From an uncultured Sutterella sp. (GTDB taxonomy: Bacteria; Pseudomonadota; Gammaproteobacteria; Burkholderiales; Burkholderiaceae_F), in the NCBI GenBank assembly GCA_937906995.1, contig CALESB010000032.1:1-39508 (forward strand): 39,508 nt of DNA, given 5' to 3'. How positions within the stretch are numbered: position 1 is the stretch's first letter; the number at the start of each line of letters is the position of its first letter. The notes beneath the pieces are model-generated. The model was not told where the DNA came from. It ran no database searches and was given only the letters and a program-made list of their open reading frames with translations. Both the position numbers and the translations under genes were made by a program. Positions 1-7,761 of this stretch are shown here, piece after piece.

Positions 1-456
1 AGTTTGTGCTACTTTTTGACGCCTGATTTGTACTACTTCCTGACGCCTCCTAACATCGGAAAGCTTTTCAATTTTCATTTTGTAAGTTCCAAGAGAATGA
101 GTAGCATGCGGATCCCAATAGCGGATACGCTTTGGTTTAAGCATATCAGGAAGCTTATCGAGATGACGAAGAATGGCACCAAAAAGCGATGCTGGTCGAA
201 TACCAAATCGGCGAGCAACATCAGAATACCCAATAGGATAGTTATCTAACCAGAAATTGATAGCTTCATGTAAAAGAGTTTTATTTTGAGGACGATAAGT
301 TTGATAGATCCAATCAAAATTTCCATGATTGATCAGAATTGACCAATCTCGAACAGAGCCTTTAGAAATTCCGAGTTCTTTAGCAATGGAATAATGTGAA
401 CGAAAATGTAAAAGCCCTTCACAGGCCTTTTGTTTGATAGATGTCGCTATGTGCAT
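1..456 (-). CDS. IS3-family transposase OrfA-like protein, 3' end outside the window
   Basis: An uninterrupted minus-strand frame of 152 codons starts at ATG 456 with a GGAG ribosome-binding site about nine bases upstream, and reaches the window edge without a stop. Residues about 21-38 (HYSIAKELGISKGSVRDW) look like a helix-turn-helix of the type that opens IS3-family OrfA proteins. A second one is visible near residues 78-95 (GYSDVARRFGIRPASLFG). The visible end is rich in Arg, Gln and Val, as expected at the start of the OrfA leucine-zipper region. In this family OrfA binds the terminal repeats, and a frameshift joins it to the DDE-domain OrfB, which would lie to the left. Whether the IS is intact cannot be seen. 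Confidence 0.65.
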   Translation of the reverse strand, partial: MHIATSIKQKACEGLLHFRSHYSIAKELGISKGSVRDWSILINHGNFDWIYQTYRPQNKTLLHEAINFWLDNYPIGYSDVARRFGIRPASLFGAILRHLDKLPDMLKPKRIRYWDPHATHSLGTYKMKIEKLSDVRRRQEVVQIRRQKVAQT

Positions 457-504
457 GGCTTAGACTCCAAGGTGTCCAAGAAATCCATACCATTACACAG
501 TACA
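1..504 (-). mobile_element. Right-hand end of an IS3-family (IS150-like) insertion sequence, partial
   Basis: On the minus strand the element appears to begin at position 504 with TGTACTG, followed by ATTTCTTGGACA about 17-28 bases further in. This resembles the TGTACTG...TTGGAC terminal repeats of the IS150 group of the IS3 family, which start with TG. A transposase OrfA-like frame begins 48 bases inside and reads off the left edge of the window. The other terminus and any target-site duplication lie outside. The IS end directly abuts the T-run of the tRNA-Thr terminator. The family call rests on remembered terminal-repeat similarity and on the two helix-turn-helix segments of the frame. Confidence 0.7.
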
Positions 505-506
505 AG

Positions 507-545
507 AAAAAATAAAACCCACTTGAAGTCGCATCAAGTGGGTTT
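507..545 (-). terminator. Rho-independent terminator of the tRNA-Thr / sspA-sspB unit
   Basis: A perfect 12-bp stem (AAACCCACTTGA at 515-526 with its complement at 534-545) has a 7-base loop. On the minus strand it is followed by a T-rich run (507-514). It lies 10 bases downstream of the tRNA-Thr CCA end, and the IS begins immediately beyond. Confidence 0.85.
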
Positions 546-555
546 AAAAAATATT

Positions 556-631
<76 letters not shown>

Positions 632-638
632 AGACGAG

Positions 639-1013
639 TTATTTTACACGAGAAAACACCGGCACGCTAATTTTTCGTTCAAATTCTTCAGGTTCATTGC
701 TATCTGGTGAAAACATCATGCCTTTATTGGGCTCTTCTTCTGGGAACATACCCGCAATATTTCGATATGGTACAAAACATTGCATAGCTTTTTCACCAAA
801 ACGAGCCTCAAATCGAATCGCCTTGTCTTCAAAAGCTAAATTGTGTGTAGCTTCATCAGAGATATCAAAAACGATTTGACCATCCTGCACAAACTCCATC
901 GGAACAGTACAGTTATCATCAACATCAACAATGATATACGGAGAAAGTCCGCAATCATTGCACCAGTTCCAGATAGCCTGAACCAAATAAGACTTAATTG
1001 AAGGTCTTGCCAT
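639..1013 (-). CDS. sspB: ClpXP protease specificity-enhancing factor SspB
   Basis: SspB is an adaptor that binds ssrA-tagged proteins and delivers them to the ClpXP protease. The protein starts MARPSIKSYLVQAIWNWCND, typical of the family, followed by the conserved core LSPYIIVDVDD and GQIVFDISDEATHNL that forms the tag-binding domain. The acidic, variable C-terminal part is the usual flexible ClpX-docking tail. The ATG at 1013 is preferred over an upstream in-frame TTG at 1025, because TTGGAAAT gives a GGA about seven bases before it. Length is about 124 residues. It follows sspA by 14 bases, the standard sspAB arrangement in beta- and gammaproteobacteria. Confidence 0.93.
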   Translation of the reverse strand: MARPSIKSYLVQAIWNWCNDCGLSPYIIVDVDDNCTVPMEFVQDGQIVFDISDEATHNLAFEDKAIRFEARFGEKAMQCFVPYRNIAGMFPEEEPNKGMMFSPDSNEPEEFERKISVPVFSRVK

Positions 1014-1027
1014 AAATATTTCCAAGG

Positions 1028-1630
1028 CTAACGACGCATAACCTTTTCAGACGGCGTCATTGAATCAATAAAGGATTGACGAGAGAATAAACGCTCTGCG
1101 TATTTCTGCAACGGTGATGCTGACTTAGGAAGTTCAATACCGTAATACTCTAGGCGCCACAACAACGGTGCCATCACGACATCCATCATCGTAAAGTCAT
1201 CACCAAAAATATATTTATTCTTCACAAAGAGAGGTGCCATCGCAATCAGTTGTTCTCGAACTCTAGCTCGTGCAACAGCCTTTGCTGCATCGTCTGTTTG
1301 GCGAGATTCTAAGGTCTTGACGTAACTGAATAACTCACGTTCAAAATTAAATAAGAATAAGCGAACTCTAGCACGATGCACCGGTTCTGCAGGCATCAAT
1401 TGAGGATGAGGGAAGCGTTCATCTACGTATTCACAAATGATATTGGCCTCGTAAAGGAAAAACTCACGCTCTTCCAAAACCGGCACTTCACCATAAGGAT
1501 TCATCGTCAAGATTTCCGGGGGAATATTATTGACATCGATGTCTTTAACCTCAAAGTCCATTCCCTTTTCATACAAAAGGAAACGGCAACGATGAGAGAA
1601 GGGACAGGTCGAACCGGAATATAAAATCAT
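1028..1630 (-). CDS. sspA: Stringent starvation protein A (GST-like transcription regulator)
   Basis: This 200-residue protein has a thioredoxin-like N-terminal domain (MILYSGSTCPFSHRCRFLLY) and an all-helical C-terminal domain, the glutathione-S-transferase fold. SspA binds RNA polymerase and modulates promoter use in stationary phase and starvation rather than acting as a transferase. The NPYGEVPVL and YEANIICEYVDERFPHP segments are typical of SspA. It is upstream of sspB in the same unit. In many Burkholderiales petABC (cytochrome bc1) lies directly upstream; here there is a 170-bp gap and then the nif3-like gene. Confidence 0.93.
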   Translation of the reverse strand: MILYSGSTCPFSHRCRFLLYEKGMDFEVKDIDVNNIPPEILTMNPYGEVPVLEEREFFLYEANIICEYVDERFPHPQLMPAEPVHRARVRLFLFNFERELFSYVKTLESRQTDDAAKAVARARVREQLIAMAPLFVKNKYIFGDDFTMMDVVMAPLLWRLEYYGIELPKSASPLQKYAERLFSRQSFIDSMTPSEKVMRR

Positions 1631-1800
1631 TTATCGACTCCTAATCTGTTTTGCGTTCGGCGAGTTAATACGGGCAAGCACACCACCCCTCGCCGTGCCA
1701 ATAACGATGCTAATTCCAATATAACCTATTCTAAAGGGTTCAAAGAAAAAACGCCATAAAAATATGTTTTTATCCTTTATTATCAATAAGTTATTAGCAG

Positions 1801-2544
1801 CTAAATTGGATTGTCATCATCAATAAAAATCGTTTCAATTCCCATTGTCATCTCGATCCACTTCCCTAGGGCTTGTATGCCTAAACGCTCTGTTGCATGA
1901 TGTCCGCATACCAAATAAGGCACACCACTTTCTCTTGCTAGATGAGTAGAACGTTCTGCAGCTTCGCCAGAAATGTAGGCTTGTGCGCCGGCCATGATAG
2001 CCTCTTCGAAAAAGTCTTCAGCTGCACCACTACACCAAGCTACCTTTGTTACTTCAATATTTTGAGGACCTAAAACTAAAGCTGAACGCTTTAAATCTTT
2101 AGAAAGGTTAAGACTTAAATCATTCACTGTAACCGAGTCTATTTCCCCAATCCAAAGCAAATGACCATCACCAACTTGTAAGCAGTTTTTTGCCCCTAAC
2201 ATGCGTCCCAAAAGAGCGTTATTACCAACTTCTAAATGCGCATCCAATGGAAGATGATAGGCAATTAAGCTCATATCCGAGTCCATCAGTGCCTTAAGTC
2301 GACGATATTTTGTTTGGACAATACAAGGATTTTCTCCCCTCCAAAACCAACCATGATGAACCAATATTGCATCAGCACCAAGCTCTGCAGCCCGATCAAT
2401 AACGGTTTGTGTAGCAGTCACAGCTGTCACAATTTTCTTAATCTCAGACTTCCCCTGAACTTGAAGTCCATTTGGCGCATAGTCTTTAAACAATTCAGGC
2501 TTTAAATAGGCATTTAAAGCATTAACAAGATCATTACATTGCAT
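1801..2544 (-). CDS. Nif3-like dinuclear metal-centre protein (YbgI family)
   Basis: The family fold is visible: YAPNGLQVQG near the N-terminus, AILVHHGWFWRG with a metal-binding His pair, AYHLPLDAHLEVGNNALL with a further His, and a C-terminal AYISGEAAERSTHLARESGVPYLVCGHHATERLGIQAL-type segment supplying His and Glu ligands. These proteins form toroidal hexamers with a dimetal site; the reaction is not firmly known (GTP cyclohydrolase-like and hydrolase roles have been proposed). ATG 2544 has a GAGAGAAG ribosome-binding site; an upstream in-frame start at 2574 would run through a terminator hairpin and is unlikely. About 247 residues, usual for the family. Confidence 0.88.
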   Translation of the reverse strand: MQCNDLVNALNAYLKPELFKDYAPNGLQVQGKSEIKKIVTAVTATQTVIDRAAELGADAILVHHGWFWRGENPCIVQTKYRRLKALMDSDMSLIAYHLPLDAHLEVGNNALLGRMLGAKNCLQVGDGHLLWIGEIDSVTVNDLSLNLSKDLKRSALVLGPQNIEVTKVAWCSGAAEDFFEEAIMAGAQAYISGEAAERSTHLARESGVPYLVCGHHATERLGIQALGKWIEMTMGIETIFIDDDNPI

Positions 2545-2561
2545 ATCTACTTCTCTCAAAT

Positions 2562-2582
2562 AGAAAAGCCGCAATTTGCGGC
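2562..2582 (-). terminator. Hairpin terminator between tatC and nif3
   Basis: GCCGCAAATTGCGGC on the minus strand forms a compact hairpin followed by TTTTCTATTT. It begins 12 bases after the tatC stop and ends about 18 bases before the nif3 start, so nif3 must depend on read-through or be attenuated here. Confidence 0.75.
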
Positions 2583-2594
2583 CTTTCTGTACGT

Positions 2595-3380
2595 TTACGC
2601 TTGTTTTTCTGTTGGAAGCTCTTCAGATTTACCAAACAACTTCACTAACCATAGACCTACCTGATACAGAATGACCAAAGGCAAAGCTAATAAGCATTGA
2701 CTCAATACATCCGGAGGAGTCACAATGGCTGCCAAAATAAAAGCTCCCACAATCACATATGGACGCGCTTTAACTAACGTTTGATAATGAGCGATTCCCA
2801 TTCGATTGAGTACCATCACAACAATTGGCACTTCAAACGTCAAGCCAAAAGCGAGAAACATGGAGATAACAAAACTGAAATAAGCATCAATGTCTGGTGC
2901 AAAGTTCACGCTATCAGGACTAAATCCAGCAATGAACATAAATACCATCCGAAAAACAATGAAATAGCAGTACAACATCCCTGCGGCGAACATCACCAAA
3001 CTAGAGATAAGAATTGGCCAAATTAACCGTTTTTCTCGCTTGTACAGACCCGGTGCGATAAAGGCCCATAATTGATATAAAACAATGGGTAATGCAATTA
3101 AAAACGCTAGGAAAAGGGTTACCTTTAGTGGAACAAAAAATGGTGCTACAACCCCTGTTGAAAGCATTTTGACGCCTTGTGGCAAAGCTGCCATTAATGG
3201 CAAGCTTAAGAAATCAAAAATTTGCTTCATAAAGGGAGAGAGAACCAAGAAAACAGCAATTACTGCCACACTTGCTCTCACAACGCGTGTGCGAAGTTCT
3301 AACAAGTGCTCCATAAAAGGTTGTTCTCGATCCACCAACTCATCTTCAGGAGTCTCGAGAGGGAGTTTCTCTTCTGCCAT
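2595..3380 (-). CDS. tatC: Twin-arginine translocase subunit TatC
   Basis: TatC is the multi-spanning inner-membrane receptor that recognises twin-arginine signal peptides and recruits TatA. The 261-residue protein has the N-terminal FMEHLLELRTR motif (conserved Glu contacting the signal peptide), the periplasmic and first cytoplasmic loop ending in AFIAPGLYKREKR (second conserved Glu region), and six hydrophobic segments ending near LPLVILYQVGLWLVKLF. It is the last gene of tatABC, 8 bases after tatB, and is followed by a terminator hairpin. Length is close to the 258 residues of E. coli TatC. Confidence 0.97.
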   Translation of the reverse strand: MAEEKLPLETPEDELVDREQPFMEHLLELRTRVVRASVAVIAVFLVLSPFMKQIFDFLSLPLMAALPQGVKMLSTGVVAPFFVPLKVTLFLAFLIALPIVLYQLWAFIAPGLYKREKRLIWPILISSLVMFAAGMLYCYFIVFRMVFMFIAGFSPDSVNFAPDIDAYFSFVISMFLAFGLTFEVPIVVMVLNRMGIAHYQTLVKARPYVIVGAFILAAIVTPPDVLSQCLLALPLVILYQVGLWLVKLFGKSEELPTEKQA

Positions 3381-3388
3381 ACAAAATG

Positions 3389-4000
3389 CTAACGATAAAT
3401 ACGAGGACGATTAACACGCGCTCTAGGAGCATATCGACGGTTACTACCGCTCATTGCCTTTCTTGGCAATGCCAATTGGCGACGTAGTTCTTCCAACTCG
3501 GCTACAACATCATCCAAAGAAGCGCTCGGTTTATAGCGTTTCGGCACATATTGAGATTGAAAGCTCTCATCCTCAGTATCAGAACCGAGATTCCAACCAA
3601 AAGGATTATTTTTTCGAAAAGACGAAACCGCCGCAGGTCTCTTCGGTAATGTTTCTTCGCTTTGATTAAATTCGGTATAAGGGCTCTTGGACTCTAAAGT
3701 CTCTTGAGTTTGGTGAATTGCCGAATTTACAGCCTGAGTTTGTGATTCTAAGGTTCCTCGAACATCTGTTAAAGATGTGCGGATCGAGGCCGCCTGTGAT
3801 GCAAACTGTTCTCGAAGCTTCTGTACTTCTGAGAGCTGTGTTTCTTTATCAAACTCTGTTTTAACTTGGGAAATATACCCTTGAGCTTTAGATAAAAGAC
3901 TCCCCGCCGTACGCGCCACTTCAGGCAAACGTTCGGGACCAAGAACAACTAGCGCAACAACGCCAATTACTAAAAGTTCAGTAAAGCCAAAATCAAACAT
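3389..4000 (-). CDS. tatB: Twin-arginine translocase subunit TatB
   Basis: TatB forms the substrate-binding complex with TatC. The protein opens with MFDFGFTELLVIGVVALVVL, the single N-terminal membrane helix with its conserved Glu, then GPERLPEVAR and an amphipathic helix, a long charged Gln/Ser-rich region (residues about 50-130) and a basic C-terminus ending RVNRPRIYR. At 203 residues it is longer than E. coli TatB (171), within the range of a variable tail. Between tatA and tatB (4013-4027) is a small GCCTG/CAGGC hairpin with a T5 loop, possibly tuning the TatA:TatB ratio; that role is inference. Confidence 0.94.
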   Translation of the reverse strand: MFDFGFTELLVIGVVALVVLGPERLPEVARTAGSLLSKAQGYISQVKTEFDKETQLSEVQKLREQFASQAASIRTSLTDVRGTLESQTQAVNSAIHQTQETLESKSPYTEFNQSEETLPKRPAAVSSFRKNNPFGWNLGSDTEDESFQSQYVPKRYKPSASLDDVVAELEELRRQLALPRKAMSGSNRRYAPRARVNRPRIYR

Positions 4001-4042
4001 GATAAAGTAAGAGCCTGTTTTTCAGGCCCTTACGCTTTCAAA

Positions 4043-4285
4043 TTACTTCGTTTGAGCCTTATCTTTTGCTTGGACATCAATTGCTTCAGTAGAAGCAGAT
4101 TGATTGGTCACTTGCTTGGCTTCACCCTCTGCCTTTGCATCGGCCTGACCTTCATTAAGACCTTCCTTAAAGCCCTTGATTCCGCTACCTAAATCGCGCC
4201 CCAAGTTCTTTAACTTACCGGTACCAAAGACAAGCACCACAATCAATAAAACGACTAACCAGTGCCAAATAGAAAAGCTACCCAT
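4043..4285 (-). CDS. tatA: Twin-arginine translocase subunit TatA
   Basis: TatA oligomerises to form the protein-conducting element of the Tat system. The 80-residue protein starts MGSFSIWHWLVVLLIVVLVF, a short membrane helix, followed by the GTGKLKNLGRDLG amphipathic segment with the FG/GxGKL hinge, and a charged tail ending DKAQTK. An in-frame start at 4363 would add 26 residues overlapping hinT, lacking family similarity, so 4285 is chosen. It lies 4 bases after the hinT stop and is first in tatABC. Confidence 0.95.
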   Translation of the reverse strand: MGSFSIWHWLVVLLIVVLVFGTGKLKNLGRDLGSGIKGFKEGLNEGQADAKAEGEAKQVTNQSASTEAIDVQAKDKAQTK

Positions 4286-4289
4286 TGTT

Positions 4290-4631
4290 TTAACTCCTAC
4301 GCGGCCACGGTTGCGGTCCGCCCATGACGTGAATATGTAAATGTCCCACTTCTTGACCGCCATCTCGACCAGTATTGATCACCGTGCGGAAACCATTGGC
4401 ACAGCCTTGCTCTAAGGCCAATTGCGGAACAAGCGAAAGCATTTTACCCAAAAGTGCCGTGTCTTCGGGTTTAGCATGTGCCAAAGACTCTAAATGCTTT
4501 TTCGGGATTAACAAAAAGTGAATCGGTGCGGCCGGGTTGATGTCATGGAAAGCCAAAACATCCTCATCTTCATAGACCTTCTTACACGGAATCTCACCGC
4601 GGATAATCTTACAAAAAATACAATCTTGCAT
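4290..4631 (-). CDS. hinT: HIT-family purine nucleotide phosphoramidase HinT
   Basis: Histidine-triad protein of about 113 residues beginning MQDCIFCKIIRGEIPCKKVY, with the catalytic triad in GHLHIHVMGG (HxHxH) and the DINPAAPIHFLLIPKKH segment conserved in HinT. Family members hydrolyse adenosine 5'-monophosphoramidates and act in the cytoplasm. The ATG at 4631 follows AAAGGA by nine bases, making it more likely than ATG 4640 or the more distal 4676. It sits between murA (16-base gap) and tatA. In many Burkholderiales the his operon separates murA from this gene; here it does not. Confidence 0.94.
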   Translation of the reverse strand: MQDCIFCKIIRGEIPCKKVYEDEDVLAFHDINPAAPIHFLLIPKKHLESLAHAKPEDTALLGKMLSLVPQLALEQGCANGFRTVINTGRDGGQEVGHLHIHVMGGPQPWPRRS

Positions 4632-4647
4632 GCTTAACATTCCTTTA

Positions 4648-5895
4648 TTAAGAAATACGTTCAATCTTTGCACCAAGTTTGGACAATTTCAATTCCATAT
4701 GGTCATATCCGCGATCAAGGTGATAAATTCGGTCCACAATACTTGTCCCATTTGCCACTAAGGCCGCCATCACCAAACTTGCCGAAGCTCTTAAGTCCGT
4801 TGCCATTAGGTTGGCACTCGATAAACTTTCCACCCCGGTGACAACTGCGGTATGTCCATCTACAGAAATGTTAGCACCCAAACGTTGCAATTCAGGCACA
4901 TGCATAAAACGGTTTTCAAAAATGGTTTCTGTAATCCGGCCTGTACCCTCTGCAATGCAGTTTAATGCCATAAATTGAGCCTGCATATCAGTCGGGAAAC
5001 CAGGATGAGGAACCGTTCGTACGCTAACAGCCTTTGGACGATGATCAATTCGTGCACGGATCCAGTCCTCACCGCACTCCACGATACCCCCTGCTTCACG
5101 TAATTTATCCATCACAATATCGAGGGTATGAGGTGCAACATGAGTAACAGTTACATCACCTTGAGTCATCAAAGCTGCAACCAAAAAGCTACCTGCTTCA
5201 ATACGATCAGGCAACACACTGTACTCAGCACCGTGCAAAGCAGGGACCCCTTCAATTTCAATGACCGGTGTACCCGCGCCCTTAATTTTAGCCCCCATAG
5301 CAATTAAGCAATTGGCCAAATCAACCACTTCAGGTTCACGAGCTGCATTTTCTAAAATCGTTACACCTTCGGCTAAAGTGGCTGCCATCATTAAGTTCTC
5401 AGTACCACCAACCGTCACGACATCCGTCACGATATGAGCACCCTTTAAGCGACCTTTAGCAACTACATAACCATGTTCGATATGAACATCGGCCCCCATG
5501 GCCTGCAAGCCCTTAATGTGTTGATCAACAGGACGAGCGCCGATCGCACAGCCACCAGGCAAACTGACTCGAGCTTCTCCGTAACGAGCTAGCATAGGGC
5601 CTAAAACTAAAATAGAAGCTCGCATTGTTTTCACCAAATCGTACGGAGCTTCCAATGTCGTTAAGTTTTTTGCATTCAAAATGACGGTCTCATCTTGGCA
5701 ATCCACTGTTGTACCTAAACCTGCCAAGAGCTTATTCATTGTCCGAATATCCGACAAGCGCGGTACATTATGTAGTACCAAATCTTCGGCCGTAAGCAAT
5801 GAAGCTGCTAGGATTGGTAAGGCTGCATTCTTAGCGCCAGAAATTTTCACTTCCCCAGCCAAGCGGCAACCACCCGTTACTTTAAGTTTTTCCAT
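4648..5895 (-). CDS. murA: UDP-N-acetylglucosamine 1-carboxyvinyltransferase MurA
   Basis: MurA transfers enolpyruvate from PEP to UDP-GlcNAc, the first committed step of peptidoglycan synthesis in the cytoplasm. The 415-residue protein (E. coli 419) has the substrate-binding SGAKNAALP (Lys22) and the loop LPGGCAIGARPVDQH with Cys116, corresponding to the catalytic, fosfomycin-targeted Cys115 of E. coli. The GRITETIFENRFMHVPELQRLG segment is also conserved. The protein ends KLGAKIERIS. It is the first gene of the minus-strand run toward tatC, preceded by a 170-bp gap containing the mla-operon terminator. Confidence 0.97.
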   Translation of the reverse strand: MEKLKVTGGCRLAGEVKISGAKNAALPILAASLLTAEDLVLHNVPRLSDIRTMNKLLAGLGTTVDCQDETVILNAKNLTTLEAPYDLVKTMRASILVLGPMLARYGEARVSLPGGCAIGARPVDQHIKGLQAMGADVHIEHGYVVAKGRLKGAHIVTDVVTVGGTENLMMAATLAEGVTILENAAREPEVVDLANCLIAMGAKIKGAGTPVIEIEGVPALHGAEYSVLPDRIEAGSFLVAALMTQGDVTVTHVAPHTLDIVMDKLREAGGIVECGEDWIRARIDHRPKAVSVRTVPHPGFPTDMQAQFMALNCIAEGTGRITETIFENRFMHVPELQRLGANISVDGHTAVVTGVESLSSANLMATDLRASASLVMAALVANGTSIVDRIYHLDRGYDHMELKLSKLGAKIERIS

Positions 5896-6002
5896 ATCAA
5901 CTCAACTTTCAAAGTCTCTCAATGTGTAGTGTTATAGAAAACCCTACACGACACCAAAAGATTTTACCGACTAGTATCACTTTGCGCTGTCATATTGGGG
6001 GA

Positions 6003-6035
6003 AAACAAAGGGTCTTTTGGCATTCAAAAGACCCT
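6003..6035 (-). terminator. Terminator of the mla operon
   Basis: AGGGTCTTTTG (6009-6019) pairs perfectly over 11 bp with CAAAAGACCCT (6025-6035) around a 5-base loop; on the minus strand the stem is followed by TTGTTTTC. It lies 30 bases beyond the mlaB stop. The remaining bases to the murA start (5896-6000) should hold the murA promoter; TATAAC with only a weak -35 was seen. Confidence 0.8.
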
Positions 6036-6065
6036 AAGATGTGCAAAATTGTTTCACAACCAGTT

Positions 6066-6341
6066 TTAGTCGCCTTTATGACAGTAAGGACGCAGAATAT
6101 TTCGAACGCCATAAAGCTTTGCTAAACTCCACATCCCTTCAGGAAGATTCACAATTTTTGGATCAAGCCCTTGTTTTTGAGCAGCTTCCAACCACTTCAA
6201 AATCAGTGCTAACAATGCGCTATCTGCTTGTTCAACTCCAGTGCAATCAAACACAGCGTCGCCGGCCAACACCGCCTGCTCTGCCACAGGCTCGATCTTG
6301 GACATATCATTTAACGTTACAGTTTTCTGAGAAATTAACAT
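6066..6341 (-). CDS. mlaB: STAS-domain protein MlaB
   Basis: A 91-residue protein with a single STAS fold. The central FDCTGVEQADSALLALILKW contains the Asp-Ser loop that in MlaB contacts the ATPase MlaF. C-terminal helix: WSLAKLYGVRNIL. MlaB is the cytoplasmic accessory subunit of the MlaFEDB ABC complex that moves phospholipids between inner and outer membranes. It is the last gene of the mlaFEDACB operon, 18 bases after mlaC, and is followed by a strong terminator. Confidence 0.88.
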   Translation of the reverse strand: MLISQKTVTLNDMSKIEPVAEQAVLAGDAVFDCTGVEQADSALLALILKWLEAAQKQGLDPKIVNLPEGMWSLAKLYGVRNILRPYCHKGD

Positions 6342-6359
6342 CGTTAATCCTATTGCACG

Positions 6360-6989
6360 TTATTTTGAGGCTGACAATGTTTTTAAGCGCTCTTCCATTC
6401 GACGAATCAAACCATCAATGCCTTCTTGTGCCGCAATACTGCCATATTGACTACGATAATTACTTACTAGCCAAACACCCTCAACATTAACATCGATAAC
6501 TTGCCAACCTTTTTCTGGAACATTGCGCAATCGATAAACCATCATAATCTCAGGTTTACTAGCATCAGTCTTGGACTTCATTCCTGTACGTACTACAGCT
6601 TCTGTTCCATCATTTTGGCTATTAGGCAAAATACGCACAACTTGATCCGTCGCCATGCTCAAACCGCCAGAGTAGACTGAAATCAAGGTTTCTCTGAACA
6701 AATATTGCAAACGTTCTCTTTGTTCTGGGGTAGCCTGACGCCATTTTGGTCCAACTGCCATACGTGTCATTCGCAAGAAATCCACATTTGGCATCATTAG
6801 CTTATCGACTAAGGCCTCTACGGATTTCTTATCTCCAGCCTGAACCTTTGGATCAGCTGCAATAGCAGACAACACATCATTGGAAACTCTTTCAACAAAA
6901 GCCTCGGGTGTCTCTGCCGCTTGAAGCACTGGAGCATTCATCAGTAGCATCAAGGACCCTACAACAGCAAAAAATGTTCTACGTAACAT
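6360..6989 (-). CDS. mlaC: Periplasmic phospholipid-binding protein MlaC
   Basis: MlaC shuttles phospholipids across the periplasm between MlaA at the outer membrane and MlaD. The chosen ATG 6989 gives a clean signal peptide, MLRRTFFAVVGSLMLLMNAP with cleavage predicted after VLQAAE-type residues. AGGAG lies nine bases upstream. An upstream start at 7028 would overlap mlaA and blur the signal peptide. The mature part carries the Tol_Tol_Ttg2 family pattern, for example YLFRETLISVYSGGL and YRLRNVPEKGWQVIDVNVEG followed by WLVSNYRSQY. About 209 residues. Confidence 0.92.
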   Translation of the reverse strand: MLRRTFFAVVGSLMLLMNAPVLQAAETPEAFVERVSNDVLSAIAADPKVQAGDKKSVEALVDKLMMPNVDFLRMTRMAVGPKWRQATPEQRERLQYLFRETLISVYSGGLSMATDQVVRILPNSQNDGTEAVVRTGMKSKTDASKPEIMMVYRLRNVPEKGWQVIDVNVEGVWLVSNYRSQYGSIAAQEGIDGLIRRMEERLKTLSASK

Positions 6990-6999
6990 GACGAAACTC

Positions 7000-7755
7000 C
7001 TATTGCAAATCTTCATCTTCAAATTCATCTACGGGTAATTCAATAGGGGGATTACCATCCCAAACCAAACTTAAACGATGCTGTAGATAGGCATCACGTA
7101 TGGCAATATAGGGGTCCAAAGCCGTGTTCATCATAGCATCTGTTGCAAGCAGCTCAGCTCGCAAACTTACCGTATAAAGACCCGTTGCCACATAGGGGAC
7201 CCAATGATAGTCATTGTCTCCTGCTCCAACATAGGTCAACGGATTCATCGCCGCGGTTGCCACCAAGCCAACGCTATCTCTGACAGTGCTGTAGCCCAAC
7301 ATCGGCCAAACGATATAAGGACCTTGTGGCACGCCCCATGAACCTAAAGTTTGACCAAAGTCTTCAGGTGCATAGGCTAAACTCATATGAGAAGCTACAT
7401 CAAAAATACCGACAACACCTACTGTGGAATTGATTAAGAAACGAGCAAAGCTCACGCAGCCATCGCCTAACTTTCCTTGTAAAAGGTTATTGATGACATT
7501 GCCCGGTTCCCCTAAATTGTGAAAAAAGTTCGTCACCCCAGTTTGAACAGGATTTGGAACGTACTCCACATAGTTAATAGCAAGCGGATGCAAAATCAAT
7601 TCATCCAACTTAGCATTAAACGCATAAGTTTGGCGATTCATTGTCTCCCATGGGTCAGCAGGATTTTCTCCCGAATTCGGAGGAACCACCGCACAACCAG
7701 CCAAGGCAAGAATCAATGTTGCACTAGCAACTGAACGTTTGAGAGAGAGAGACAT
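7000..7755 (-). CDS. mlaA: Outer-membrane lipoprotein MlaA
   Basis: A VacJ-family lipoprotein of 251 residues. The N-terminus SATLILALAGC is a lipobox with the lipidated Cys at residue 21. The DPWETMNRQTYAFN motif and the RFLINSTVGVVGIFDVA and APEDFGQTLGSWGV segments are family hallmarks. MlaA removes misplaced phospholipids from the outer leaflet and passes them to MlaC. Placement between mlaD and mlaC is the order usual in betaproteobacteria, whereas E. coli encodes mlaA elsewhere. The C-terminus is acidic (DEFEDEDLQ). Confidence 0.95.
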   Translation of the reverse strand: MSLSLKRSVASATLILALAGCAVVPPNSGENPADPWETMNRQTYAFNAKLDELILHPLAINYVEYVPNPVQTGVTNFFHNLGEPGNVINNLLQGKLGDGCVSFARFLINSTVGVVGIFDVASHMSLAYAPEDFGQTLGSWGVPQGPYIVWPMLGYSTVRDSVGLVATAAMNPLTYVGAGDNDYHWVPYVATGLYTVSLRAELLATDAMMNTALDPYIAIRDAYLQHRLSLVWDGNPPIELPVDEFEDEDLQ

Positions 7756-7761
7756 TAATTG

